From NCBI RefSeq assembly GCF_014898055.3, contig NW_023601104.1, positions 67,935,106-67,999,105 of the forward strand: DNA of 64,000 nucleotides, written 5' to 3'. Below are positions 1 through 11,569 of the stretch, piece by piece; positions within the stretch are counted from its first letter, which is position 1, and every line of letters begins with the position of its first letter. This DNA comes from Talpa occidentalis. Lineage: Eukaryota > Chordata > Mammalia > Eulipotyphla > Talpidae. The translations under genes and the position numbers were made by a program. The notes below the pieces were generated by a model that worked only from the letters and a program-made list of their open reading frames with translations, had not been told where the DNA came from and ran no database searches.

Positions 1-208
1 TGTTGATGATTAAAATGAAAAATACAAAATCCAAAACTTCATAAATATGCTTCGGAACCCTCTGTCATCCTACAATGTCTCCCCTTTATGCTCTCCATTC
101 TACTTTTCTTGTTAAATGTAGTGTGAAAATGGAGATTTAAAAAAATGTTTTATCATTGAAAATTTTCAACACCCCCGCCCCCACTATTACTACTAGTATG
201 CCCATTTT

Positions 209-480
209 TATTTATTTATTTAAAAGATTTATTTATGCATACCAGAACTGAGGTACAGGCCAGAGGTGTGAGGGGTGAGAGGATTCACCAGAGACAGAGT
301 GGGGAACAGAACAGGCGATTGACTGAAATACGCTGCTGAGGGGAGCAGCGGGCGAAACAGGAGTGGTCCGCTGTGCCATGTGGGTCACCTCCCTGGCCCG
401 GGATTGAACATGTGCTGCAGTGGCTGCAGAAAGCTTAATAGTGCTGCATCTTAACCCCTTGTGCCACCAGAGAGGCCCCT
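209..480 (-). repeat. tRNA-headed SINE, copy 1
   Basis: On the minus strand it begins GGGGCCTCTCTGGTGGCACA (tRNA-like head with A and B boxes). It continues through the body with the CCCCTCAGCAGCGTATTTCAG motif and ends in an AATAAATAAA tail. It is flanked by the 13-bp target duplication GTATGCCCATTTT (196-208 and 481-493). A spurious 85-codon frame runs through it. Confidence 0.92.
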
Positions 481-784
481 GTATGCCCATTTTAAAATCT
501 TGGTTTTTTTCTTGTTAGTGGTCCCTTCTCTGATACATGTTGTTTTGTCCAGCATGAGGAATGTTCAAGGTAATTCTAAAACTAGCTAGAAGTTTAATTT
601 TCTGATCTGAAATTAATAGTTTACTATATAAAGTTGCTTTTAAAGGAAGGTATAAAAAATAAAGAAAAATCTTGCAAAGGAGTCAATGGGAAAATACAGG
701 AAAATATCTTTATGAAGTTTTAAAAATACTTTTAATGGCATACTATTTGCCTTATCCTTCCCCCAGCTATTGTCATAATTATTT

Positions 785-1620
785 TTCATATTATTAAAAC
801 ATTTATTGTGGTAAAAAAACATATCTTAAAATTTAACATCTTAATTATTTTTATTTTTTAATTATTTTTTAAACACTTTAAAAAATTTTTTTGAAGATTT
901 AATTTTATTTATACAAGAACTGGGGTACAGACCAGGGGCACAGGAGGATGAGAGAACTCACCAGAGACAGAGTGGGGAGCAGAACAGGCAGATCTATTGA
1001 AATACACTGCTGAGGGGAGCAGCGGGCGAGGCAGGAGAGGTCTGCTGCGCCATGTGGGTTTCTCCTTGGCTGGCTGGGAATCAAACCTGTGCTGCAGAGA
1101 CTGCGGACAGCGGACAGCTTCACAGTGCCTGCACTCAACCTGCTGCACCACTGGGGAGGCCCCTCTTAATTATTTTTAATTGTACATTTCAATAGTATAA
1201 AGTATATTGACATTGTTGTCAGACAGGTCTCCAGAATCTTTTCATCTTATAGAACTGAAACTCTCAACCAGTTAAACATCTCCTTTTCACCCCCTTCTTC
1301 CAACTCCTTGTAATCACCATTCTACTCTTGTAATGATTTTCACTACTTTATATACTTTTTCTAAATGGAATCACATAGTATTTATTCTTTTGTAGCTAAT
1401 TTACTTCACATAACATAAAACTCCTCAAGGATCATCCATTTTGGAGTTGCTTGTATCTCTTGACTCTTGTGATCACAGCTGCTGTGAACCTGGGTGTGCA
1501 AATATCCTTTCTAGAACATGCTTTTATTTTATTTTATTTTTTTTATATATACCCAGAAGAGGAATATAGATGTGATGGCATTTATTTCCATTTTATGTAT
1601 GATGTAGACCAATCATTTTC
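785..1620 (-). repeat. L1M 3' end, antisense, split by a SINE
   Basis: Bases 785-853 and 1164-1620 together match the 3' end of an old mammalian L1 read backwards. Landmarks are the aaaatttaacatcttaa motif, then cattgttgt.agacaggtctccagaa, actgaaactc and the gtgtgcaaatatc..acccagaagaggaat stretch. The two parts are continuous once the SINE at 854-1163 is removed. It is well diverged, with no intact frame. Confidence 0.8.
854..1163 (-). repeat. tRNA-headed SINE, copy 2
   Basis: Full-length minus-strand copy inserted into an L1M 3' end. The 15-bp duplication TCTTAATTATTTTTA flanks it exactly (839-853 and 1164-1178). The tail carries TTTATTTATACAAGAACTGG. Several short frames on both strands are only this repeat. 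Confidence 0.92.
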
Positions 1621-1659
1621 CTAATGTTTTTCAATTAAATTTTATGAACATCTTTTTCA

Positions 1660-2235
1660 TGTTTCAGAGTATTTTATTAGGATACATTTATTAGAAATTA
1701 AACAAAAGCATCAAAGGGTATATAATTTAACATTTTTGTAAGTACTGCAAAATAATCCACAAAAGTGTTACCAGTTGCCATTGCAACTGGGTGTTAAATA
1801 ACCTCTTTCATTTCACCCATGTCTGTGTTGAATATTGTTATTTTACAGTGATCTGTGATTGAACAACTGGTAAATGCTATTACATTGTATTTTAATTTGC
1901 ATTTAAAAATTTATTAAGGGCCTCCTTGGTGGCGTAGGGGTCTTAGCACTGTCACCTTTATGACCGGAGTTTGATCCCCGGCCAGGGAGCTAACTGACAT
2001 ATGGTGCAGCAGACCTCTCCTTTCTCACCTGTTCTGCTCCACACTCTGTCTCTGGTGAACCCTCTCACCCCCCACTGCACCTTTGGCCTACACCCCAGTT
2101 CTTCTATGGAAAAATTAAAAAAAAAAGAGGAATTAAAAAATTTATTAAATATAACCTTTTTCTCCAGGCTATTTGTGTTTTTCCTTTCTCAAATGATTCT
2201 TTGCTCACTTATCTACTTAAATCTCAGTGTTTTGA
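1660..2235 (-). repeat. L1M ORF2 region, antisense, split by a SINE
   Basis: Bases 1660-1917 and about 2145-2235 look like an antisense L1M ORF2 C-terminal region. Landmarks are catcaaagggtatataatttaac, the ttttaatttgcattt landmark and ggctatttgtgtttttcctt. They are interrupted by the + strand SINE at 1918-2130. Highly diverged. Confidence 0.65.
1918..2130 (+). repeat. tRNA-headed SINE, copy 3, internally shortened
   Basis: Starts GGGCCTCCTTGGTGGCGTAG and keeps a recognisable B box (GTTTGATCCCC). It lacks the middle block around the CCCCTCAGCAG motif, so it is about 55 bp short. It ends TTCTTCTATGGAAAAATT plus an A run. A TTAAAAA(T)TTTATTAA duplication flanks it (about 1903-1917 and 2134-2149). 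One of only three sense copies relative to DAAM1. Confidence 0.85.
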
Positions 2236-3142
2236 ACAGATGATAAAAGAGATTAATGAGTAATTGCTAATATGAAGCTACTAGAATTTTTCATAAAAAC
2301 AATAAACAGTCATGAACCTAGTAGGAGGAAATTTAGTATCTCTTCAGGCACGTTTAAAATGACCTAAAATATTTCTTTGTGGTTTAGGGTCTCTAGCTGC
2401 AGATTTACATAATTAATTACCTTAACAAGCCCTTTCCTCATTATCTAGAGGAAAACCTTAGGTCAGCTCCTGTCATTTTATGGCCTGTTTTTATTTCCTG
2501 GGGTTTGAGTGTTTGAGTGTTTCTTACTGTCCTTGGTTTTTCTGTTGATAGAGAGACTGCTACAGAGGAGGTGTTTGTGAAGGCAAAGAGAACAGGGAGA
2601 TGATATGTAGTTTTTCCATTGGGCTGAACATGTCTGGAGGAATAGGAGGGAGAACAATGAAATAATCCAAATATTATGAGGAGGGAGGCAGAAGTTTATA
2701 TTAGAATGGTTTATGTGATAAAAGAAATGTTATACCCAGTCCTCTTTGTTTATAAATGGTATTGTAAAACAGATACTCAAATGCTTAGCTAAAATATTTA
2801 AAAGCATTGTCTGTACAGCACCTAATATTACAAAAATGCTGTACTCATCTCAGTCTAATTGGCTTTATATCAATATATAAGTCAATATTGTGAGGGAAAT
2901 GGGTTTTCTCTTAACTTAAGTGCTTTAGGTTTGTTCTCATTTAAACAGAGAAAATAATCCTCATCCAAGCATAGAAAGAGAGGTTATGTTTTGAAGCTAA
3001 TTTTAGGTAGTTATGGTAGTCCAGTAATATGCAGTGTTTCTCAGCACATTGTAAGAGGATTGCTTATTTAGTATTATCATAGTTCTTGTTCACATCTTTT
3101 TTTCTGGGGCTCTGTTTGCAGGTGCTCTATTTGTCTTCATTT
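2236..3142. other. Unique intronic DNA, no gene seen
   Basis: AT-rich intron sequence without recognised repeat, splice-flanked frame or RNA gene. A run with atcaatatataagtcaatattgtg at about 2868-2892 is merely AT-rich. Confidence 0.6.
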
Positions 3143-3157
3143 AAGAAGTAACAAACA

Positions 3158-3429
3158 GGGCCTCCCTGGTGGCACAGCTGGTTGAGCACAACACTGTGAA
3201 GCTGTCCACAGCCTCTGCAGCGCGTTTTCAATTCCTGGCCAGCCAGGGAGCTACCCACATGGCGCAGCAGTCCTTTCCTTTCTTGCCCGCTGCTCCCCTC
3301 AGCAGTGCTTTCGGTACATCTGCCTGGTCTGCTCCCTGCTCTGACTCTGGTGAATCCTCTCACCCTCCTGCACCTCTGGCCTGTACCCCAGCTCTTGTAT
3401 AAATAAATAAACAAAGCTTAAAAAGAAAA
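3158..3429 (+). repeat. tRNA-headed SINE, copy 4
   Basis: Sense copy starting GGGCCTCCCTGGTGGCACAG and ending CTTGTATAAATAAATAAAC. The perfect 15-bp duplication AAGAAGTAACAAACA lies at 3143-3157 and 3430-3444. It contains a sense AATAAA relative to DAAM1. The 77- and 95-codon frames here are repeat, not genes. Confidence 0.94.
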
Positions 3430-3852
3430 AGAAGTAACAAACAAAATACAACATAGCCTGTGGATCTCTTTAAGGCTGGTGTTGGCAGCTAGTCTTGGGC
3501 ATTTTTTTTTTTTTTTTTTTTTAGGTGTCATGATTTGGCCCAGGGTTGTAGATGGTGCAACAAGAGAATTCATTGGAATAAAGGTCAGGATCCTGTAGCA
3601 GTCACATTTACACTCCCTTTCCTAAAAGCTCATGTCTTCCTTGTCTGGAAGATGGGGTGTTTCTCCCCAGCTGAGTTATTAGTTCGTAGGAACCATTCAA
3701 ATCACATATGGTTGGATTTGTAAAAATTGACTGGTGGGTACCGAAAGCACCAAAAACGTCTTATAAAGAATAAGTCAGTTCATTCACATGCTGTGGACAA
3801 ATGATAACTTCTGATGTCAAAGGAAACATATTATGTCTATTTTTTATGTTTT

Positions 3853-4127
3853 CTTTTTTTTTTTTAAAGACTTATTTATTTATACATACAGGAGCCGGGG
3901 CACAGGCCAGAGATGTGGTGGGTGAGAGGATTCACCAGAGACAGAGTGGGGAACAGAACAGGTGATTGACTGAAATACGCTGCTGAGGGGAGCAGCAGGA
4001 GAGACAGGAGAGGTCTGCCTCACCATGTGGTTTGCTCCCTGGCCAGCCGGGGATTGAACTCATGCAGCAGAGGCAGCAGACCGCCCCACAGTGCTATGCT
4101 CAACCCCCCGCGCCACCAGGGAGGCCC
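3853..4127 (-). repeat. tRNA-headed SINE, copy 5
   Basis: Full-length minus copy. The 16-bp duplication CTATTTTTTATGTTTT lies at 3837-3852 and 4128-4143. The head contains the B box (GGTTGAGC..GAGTTCAATCCCCGG on the minus strand). Confidence 0.93.
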
Positions 4128-4143
4128 CTATTTTTTATGTTTT

Positions 4144-7100
4144 TTTAAGATGACAAAATCTTTTGAAATAACTTTAATATGAAACCATAGATTATAAAGT
4201 GTTTTATTCTGTAGCTGGTTTAGTCTGGACTGAATATATTCAAACATACTTTTCTTGTTAATGGTAAGAAATTCCATATTGTTTTATGAACTTACCAAAA
4301 AAATACAATTTCAGAAATATGAAACACTGCTTTGTCATTTTCTTATTCAGCCATTCCCTGTTAATTGAACTATAAAAGTTTTAGGTGGAATGAATTCAGT
4401 CTACTTTTAGGTGGAATGATGGATGGATTCATATTTTATAGCTTTCTTTAGGTAGACTTCATTTTTTCACAGGGGCCAGCCCCTCTCATAGGTCAGGCTT
4501 TGACAGTTTGCAAGCTATAGCATCATTAATTTCCTATTGAAATTATTGTTTTATTTACTAAGATTTTCAAATGTATAATTTGTTTTGTTCTATTAAAGAG
4601 ACATTTTTAATACCTAAGCTTAAAAGTGACAAACTAAAGTTTTGTGTTACAGCAATAATACTATAATTTATCTAATACAATCATCTAGCTGAAAGGCATC
4701 AGCAGTTTTGAATGAGATTTTTTTATTCACAGTATCAGACAGGAAACCTTATATTTGCAATTATCCCCAGAAGAACTAATACAAGTAATTAAGTTAAAGT
4801 TTCAAACCAGATATTATGACTCATTTTGTAGAAATGAAGGAATGCATATTCTTTAGCCTGCTCTACTCGTGTGACTTTGGCTAACAATCTCTTGGGCTTC
4901 AGTTTCCTCAAGGTAATACGGTTAAGTTGGATTAGCTCACCAGGTCCTTGATAGATTTGTTGTCAGAGTTGTTAATCATCAAAAGTCAGGATGACTCCTT
5001 TTTAGATCTCACAAAATTGAAACCTGGAATGGTGATTTTTCAAGCCATAAACTTATTGTGCTGACAGAATCAGAGTTAGAACTCAGGTCTCCACTAACCA
5101 TCCTTCTTAGATGATTATCTGATACTGTTCCTTCCCCTACTTCCTATTCCCTCCTCAGCCATAGCAGACAGTGTTTATCCAGAGCTTATCTAATGTGGCA
5201 TTTCTTTCCTCTCCATCCTGGTGGTGGCCTCAGAATCCTCAAAGCAACATTCTAACAGCCACAGCTAATAGACAAGCCACTTACCTTGTTTGACATTGAA
5301 GGTAGTAGAATATTTAAAATAAAAAAAGACAATTGCTTTAGTCTTTTTGAAGGATATTTTATGTTTCATCCAAATGCAATATTGTATTCTCTATCGCAAT
5401 GTTTCCCAATGTGATGATTGCTTTTTAATTAAAAAAAAAAATACAGATTGTCATACGACCATGAGTTTGGGAATAGTTTAAATGATTTTGTTTTATTAAT
5501 CACAGCACATAAATTCATTTGGAAAAATGGGCATACAAATCTATGTGAGACATTTACATACTCATGATTGTAGACTCCTTTGTAATGCCTCTGTTCCTAC
5601 CCCCATCCCCACTCACCTAAATTCAGGCATTAGAAACCATTACGCTATTCCACTTTGTCTTTTTTTCTTGGTTTCAATTAAAATTCCTTAAGATTGAATT
5701 TTTGTTTTGAGGGATCTCATTAGTGGTTTGCATACTATGTGCTGCGGAGTCTCAGGATTCCAGGGGTGCCTCAGGGGATGGCCCCCCCTTGCCTCATGTC
5801 CTCTTTCCAGTTTTAACCATCCTGTCTGCTTCCAACTATGTACTGTAACCAGGTTCTCTTTGAGATTTCACTTTTACTAATGGTTTCACAGCTTTGAAAG
5901 AACTGAAAACCACTGATAATCCTAAAATCGTATTTTACACACAGCATTTTGGGGTTACCCTATTAGTTACCACCGGAGCCAGGATGAGGGAGGGTCTGGG
6001 CTGTCTGGCTTGCAGGCCACTCCTCATCCCCTACCAGAGCTGCTATTCATAGGACCAGTGAGGATGTAAACCGACACCTCTGCCAGCAGGGAGTGCAGAG
6101 CTTACTTATATGGAAGGAAAAATTGTTTACGTTGTAATATCAGGGGACTCAAAAATTGGTTTCTACCCTTGAATAAAAGGTTATGCAGTACACATATTTG
6201 TAAATGTTATCTTGTTTGTGTGCCCCTATTTGGAGTAGGTGGAAGGATGGAAAAGCTTTGTATATTTATCTTAATTTTATTTTAAAAGATTAAAAAGCCA
6301 TGCCTTGGGGAGAAGTCAATTCCCTTTCTCTTTTTCCCCAGTGCCTCCCCTTCCCTGTTGTGTTTGTGGTATGCTTTGCCTTGTTCTGATTTTAGCGATG
6401 TTTTTGGTCTTTATCCTGGATTTTGCCATCTGGCGAAGGACAACCTCAGGATTCATTTCTCTGCAGAGGTCATCTATTGCCATTACTCAGGCAACATGCA
6501 TGAATATATCATCCAACTATGATACTTAATATATCTGGTCTAGATTATCTTTTTTTTATTTTTTATTTTTTTCTGGCCTGGGGGAGTTAGCACAAAGCCA
6601 AATGTCCCTCTGAAGCTTGTTGTAGCTTTTAGGACTGGCACACCTCAGTTTACCTTTGATCCAGGATAACTGAAATGTGTGTCTGGTAACAGTTCACAGA
6701 GGCTGCTGTATAGATTTCTGCTCTGTATCTGGATGTGTACTGTTAAATTTTTCTCAATTAGATTCTTCTTGGTTGGCAAGACCCAGGCAGAGCTGGTGGA
6801 CTTACAGACCCCCGATGGACTGCTAGCTTCCTCACTCTCCTCAGGCAGGCCCTCTCTTCACCTGGAGGGATGATTTTCTCTATCAATAGTTTCAACTTTC
6901 TTCCTTCTCCATGTATTTTAATAGATCTGATGATGAGAAACCATAGTAGAAACATTTCACTTACAGTGATTTCCAAGGCAAATTAGGAACAGGAAGTGTT
7001 AAAATGCCCATAACTCATACGTATGTTGCTTGATTTAGCTAGCTATGAAGTACATCAAGAGTCAATGCTGCTTCAACTAGAAAGAGCAGGAGTGTAACCT

Positions 7101-7391
7101 CAAGGATTATTACTTAGAAGCTCATTGAAACAGGCACCCTAGAAACCTGAGTAATATCTATAGCCCAGTTAACTGTGTTGTGTCAACGTCAGTTTCCTGG
7201 TTATAAGATATTGTCAATGGAGGGAACAGGGGACTTTTCTGTACTTTTTAAAAAGCTTCTCATGAATCTATACTTACGGCAATATAACAATTTAAAAAAA
7301 ATGCCCTAAGAATAATAACATTCCAGATGAGACATTTTAGTCTGAACTTCTTGCCCCCTTCCTTCTCTCTACTTCCCTTATTCCCTCTGTG
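4144..7391. other. Mostly unique intronic DNA
   Basis: Apart from two MIR-like scraps (4840-5000 and 5050-5120) I recognise nothing. There is an A11 run at 5431-5441. No frame longer than 74 codons and no coding signature. Confidence 0.55.
4840..5000 (+). repeat. MIR fragment
   Basis: gtgtgactttggctaacaat followed by cttcagtttcctca is the diverged MIR core. The 3' end is lost. A second scrap at 5050-5120 (agaactcaggtctcca) reads like antisense MIR. Confidence 0.6.
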
Positions 7392-7408
7392 CTCTTTTCA
7401 CCTTTTTT

Positions 7409-7668
7409 TTTTAAAGATTTATTTATTTATATAAGAACCGGGGTACAGGCCAGATGTGCGGGAGGGTGAGAGGATTCACCAGAGACAGAGCGGGGAACAT
7501 AACAGGCAGACTGACTGAAATACACTGCTGAGGGGAGCTGCGGGTGAGGCAGGAGAGGTCTGCTGCACCATGTGGGCATCTCCACAGTAGGCGGGAATCG
7601 AACCCACACAGCAGAGTCTGCGGACAGCTTCACAGCGCTGCGCTAAATCCTCTGCGCCACCAGGGAGA
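7409..7668 (-). repeat. tRNA-headed SINE, copy 6
   Basis: Full-length minus copy with tail AAATAAATCTTTAAA on the minus strand, which is AATAAA followed by the Pol III terminator TCTTT. An imperfect duplication around CTYTTTTCAC is visible on both sides. Confidence 0.9.
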
Positions 7669-7679
7669 CACTTTTTTCA

Positions 7680-8370
7680 CGTTTTTTGAGTTACATTTTG
7701 CATACATAAAAGTCACCTATTTTAGGTTACAGTTCAGTATATTATTCACAGAGTTGTGCAAACATCACTGCAATCTAATCCTGGAATATTTTCAAGTCTC
7801 CAAGAAGGAACTCCATACACATGAGGTATCATCTCTGTCCCCACCTCCTTCCCAGTTCCAGGCAGCCATTAACGTGCTTTCTCTCTGCGTAGATGGGCCT
7901 GTTCTATAAATTTCCTATGAATGGAGTCACTCAGTGGGTACAGCCTTTTGTGACTGGCTTTTTTTTCTATTAGTATAATGTTTTTGAATGTTCATCTATG
8001 TCATAACCTATATCAGTACTTAATTGCTTTTTGTTGCCACATAATATTCCATTTTGTGGGCTATACTACATTTTGTTTATTAATGGATATTTAGGTTGTT
8101 TGAACTTATTCATTATTATGAATAATGTTGCTGTCAACATCCGTGTACAAGTTTTTGTGTGAACATATGTTTTCAATTCTCTTGAGTAAATACCTAAGTA
8201 TGGAATTGCTGGGTCTTACAGAGATTCTATGTTTAGCTTTTTGAGGAACTGCCAAATTGTTTTCCAAAGTAGCTGCAGTATTTTATATTCCCAACAGCAA
8301 CTAATGAGGGTTCTGATTTCGCCATCTCTCAGGTGTTTCTTTAACACTGTATTTTTGTTGTGTTTATGAA
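7680..8370 (-). repeat. L1M 3' end and ORF2 C-terminus, antisense
   Basis: Reads as an antisense old L1: gttgtgcaaacatcactgca, then cacataatattccatttt, attttgtttattaatggata, ggaattgctgggtcttac and gaggaactgccaaattgttt. No open reading frame of note survives on the L1 sense strand. Confidence 0.85.
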
Positions 8371-10497
8371 ATGTTTCCTCTTGTCTTGTTGGGTATGGGC
8401 GCAGGTTGCTGAATGATAATTATTGAGGAAATGAATTATATTCAGATTGGCTCAGTGTAACTCTGGAAACCTTTCAGCTCTGAGCCTACGAACCTTCCTG
8501 TTTGACTGGATATGATATTACCAGGAATTTTACTTTCCTGCTTTTATTCTCCCTGAGGAGAAAAAAGAAATATGTCTTTTCTTCAACTAGACATAGAGGG
8601 TTCAAGCAAACATAAAGGATCTCTGAGTTATTAACAATTCCACGGGAACATGTACTTGGTTTATGCCCAGAATAGTTTCTCTAAAATCATTCAGTGCAGC
8701 TTCTGCGCTGTTCTCTACCAGAGCGTAACATAAGAGCTGAATCAAGGTTTGTTCAGTGGGTGTTTGGAAAAGAAATGGTGACTGGATGCTGGTCAGCTGG
8801 CTCGGGACTGTTGGCAGGCCTGCCACAGACCAGGCTTTCTGTAGGCCACAGCCTCTCTGGCTTATGAAAGGTCTGCACCAGGCGCTGATGTTTGCATTCA
8901 CCCTGTCTGAGCTCAGGAGAACAAGGCCTTTCATAATCCACCATGGCAGTAAACAGGCAACTCCAGAGATCCCGGAAATGGCCTCGTGCTCCTGCTGAAG
9001 GCAAGATGCCAGCTCCTTGCCCTGTGCAGCCAACTTGGGGAGTAGGCTAAAGTGAACACAGGGGACAGGGCAGGGAGCACAGAAAAAATGTTTTTTTGGT
9101 TCTGATACATGGATATGATAACTCCCACTGTCCTCTTGCCACCATTGTTTACTTTTGGTCGTGAGTTGACAGTAGACAATCAGATTATTCTGCCGGTTGA
9201 AACCACACTATAACAGAGAAGGCCTGCCTCTATAAATGCCTTTCTTAAACTCTTCCCATTTTTGCTTTTGCACTGCAGTGCTTTATGAATGACGTTTGCA
9301 AGGGTAGATTCCTTCCAGGTTTTTATTCAAACATCTTCACACACTAGTGTCAGTCTGTGTCTCTCTCCTTGAGGCTGGGGGTCATTGTACACAGGTAGGG
9401 TCTGGAAGATAAGTGTGAAGCCTTACGGTCTCTCCACGTCTGTTTAAGCTAACCTTTTTCTTCTTGAGCACTGTCTAGTCATCCTTCCTTTGACTTCACA
9501 AAGTTTCTCTCTGAAATGTCTTACTCAAAGCAGGAGAAGACCTCATGTTTCTGTCCTCTCCATTAAGAACTGTTTGTCTCAGGTTCATTCTTTCAACATC
9601 CTGTGTTATCTCTGTCAAACTGATAACTTCCATTAAAATGAGTCGGGGTTGTGTATGTGTATGTATATTTTTTACACAGCTGCCTATTTATTACATTCAT
9701 GCATGTTGTCTATCCTATTCATTAAGCTTATATTTTGTAGGTAAAGTCTATATTTCATAGACTAGACAAAAACAAGATTTTAAATATATTCATTTCAAAG
9801 TCAGTCCAAGCAGTATTGGACTACTTGAAGATTAGAGTGACAGTTGATATGTTTTCTGTTCTATGATTTCTGTAGTAATTAATAAATTTGGCTTGATGAG
9901 TCCAATTAGAACATATGTATATAATACATATGTATTTCTTCTGACTTGTTTGTGACCCAGCCATCCTTTCACGCAATTGAGAGTTGATAGGCAATACCTT
10001 CCCGAACTTCTCCAAAGAGAAGTTCCTGGCTACTTCTGTTAAATTTTTAAACAGATCTTTGATTCCTATTGTTCACCTGGCATGTTTGACCTGATCTTGG
10101 GAGAAAGAGAACTGTCTGAAGAGGACTGGTTGCCATGTGGGTGAGGGGGAGTAAACTGGTCTTCCTAATATGTGTGTGTCTGGGACTTTTTGGTTACTGA
10201 CCACAGGGGACTCAGACAGGCAGCATCTGTGACCTGCCAGGTTTCAGGACCAGATTCCTGTGAGTGTCTGTGACTGATGTCTGAGGCAGTAAGGATTTAT
10301 GAAGCAGCAGTCATCATAACACTTCATACAACTACCTTCAACTGGAGTACTGTGAGTGAATTTATCTGCGTTAAAGCTTATCCACAGAAAATCTTCCTTT
10401 TATCTCTTCGTGACATTTTCACCTTTGAGGGCCTTCTGCTTATATCATTGTGGTTTATAACTAGAGTTTGAAGTCTGAGATTTGATTCTTTTGAGTA
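8371..10497. other. Unique intronic DNA with a chance-like open frame
   Basis: No recognised repeat. Position 8602-9033 (minus) holds an open frame of 143 codons, with shorter overlapping open frames in other phases. I recognise no protein family in it and no splice or promoter context supports it. Confidence 0.5.
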
Positions 10498-10720
10498 AAT
10501 CATGTCTGACGCTGTCCAAGATGGTGGCAACTAGTCATATGTGACCATTTAACTTATAATTTATTAAAATTAAGTCTAGAAAAAAAAAGCAAAGTTAAAA
10601 AATTCTGTTCCTCAGTCACAGTTGCCATATTTCAGGTGCTCATTAGTTACATGTTGGCTAGTGGCTGCTCCACTAGACAGTGTCAAGATAGAATATGCCC
10701 ATCACTATAGAAAGTCCATA
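10498..10720 (+). mobile_element. hAT-type MITE, diverged
   Basis: The left end (gacgctgtccaagatggt then ggcaactagtcatatgtgac) is an imperfect reverse complement of the right end (catgttggctagtggctgct, then ccactagacagtgtc). The interior contains the cctcagtcacagttgccata motif. This is the CAGCGCTGTCC-ended, Charlie-like non-autonomous class of placental mammals as I remember it. It encodes nothing. Confidence 0.7.
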
Positions 10721-10835
10721 GATTGTGTAGACTTTTTCTCTACCTTAGAAGGCCCAAGTAAGGCATAAATCACAGTAAAAGGAAAGGTTTGCTTAGGTGA
10801 GTTCAAGTGCTAAAATGTTGCTGCTCACTACTTAC

Positions 10836-11237
10836 CCTAGCCAAGCCATGGAAACAACCTAAGTGCCCAAAACGGATGAGTGGATCAGGAAGATGTGGTG
10901 TATATACACAATGGAATACTACTCAGCAATAAAAAGATAAACTCATGCCATTTGTGGAGGCATGATGGAGCTGTAAGGGATTATGCTAAGCAAAATAAGC
11001 CAGAAGGGTGGTATCATTTATATGTAGAATATAGAGAAACCAAATAAAGGGTTAAAGACAAATATGAAAACCAGCCTTCGAAAACTGATCATTGACCTGA
11101 AGCATCTAGAGGGGAACAGGAGAGGAGAGATGGGGTTGGGGGACAAAGAGCACAATGACATGGTGGAGGACTGTGGTTCTTAGGTGGTGCAAGAGTAATG
11201 ATCACACATGAGGGGAGAAATCCTATACTGTAAAATT
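10836..11237 (+). repeat. L1 ORF2 C-terminus and 3' UTR
   Basis: Contains the classic L1 end: ggaaacaacctaagtgccca, then acacaatggaatactact and cagcaataaaaag. A G-rich 3' UTR follows (gagaggagagatggggttgg). Younger than the L1M pieces. A SINE is inserted at its 3' end. Confidence 0.85.
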
Positions 11238-11557
11238 TTTTTTTTTAAGATTTATTTATGCATACAAGAACTGGGGTACAGGCCAGAGGTGCAGGGGGGT
11301 GTGTGTGTGTGAGAGAGGATTCACCAGGTGGTGAATTCACCAGAGATTTACCAGAGATAAACTCTAGTTATCCAGAGAGTTGGGAGCAGAACAGGAAAAT
11401 GACCGGAATACACTGCTGAGGGGAGCAGCAGGCGAGTCAGGAAAGGTCTGCTGCGCTATGTGTGTCAGCTCCCTGGCAGGGGATCAAACTCGTGCTGCAG
11501 TGGCTGTCGTAGTGTCATAGTCCTGTGACTTAGCCCCTTGTTCCACCAGAAAGGCCC
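11238..11557 (-). repeat. tRNA-headed SINE, copy 7, internally expanded
   Basis: Minus copy with normal ends, but with about 50 extra bases between the gagaggattcaccag and cagagagttgggagc blocks. These include a GT run (11299-11310) and a repeated attcaccag. An imperfect duplication resembling TATA.CTGTAAAAT flanks it, in the tail of the preceding L1. Confidence 0.88.
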
Positions 11558-11569
11558 AATATAACTGTC

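Noticed and set aside
233..490. Open frames of 60-100 codons within the SINE copies (also near 905-1151, 3127-3414, 7427-7633, 22427-22660, 32665-32896, 40488-40796, 42164-42473)
   Set aside because: They are the SINE body read in one frame or another; the same peptides recur at each copy (for example PLLPSAVYF).
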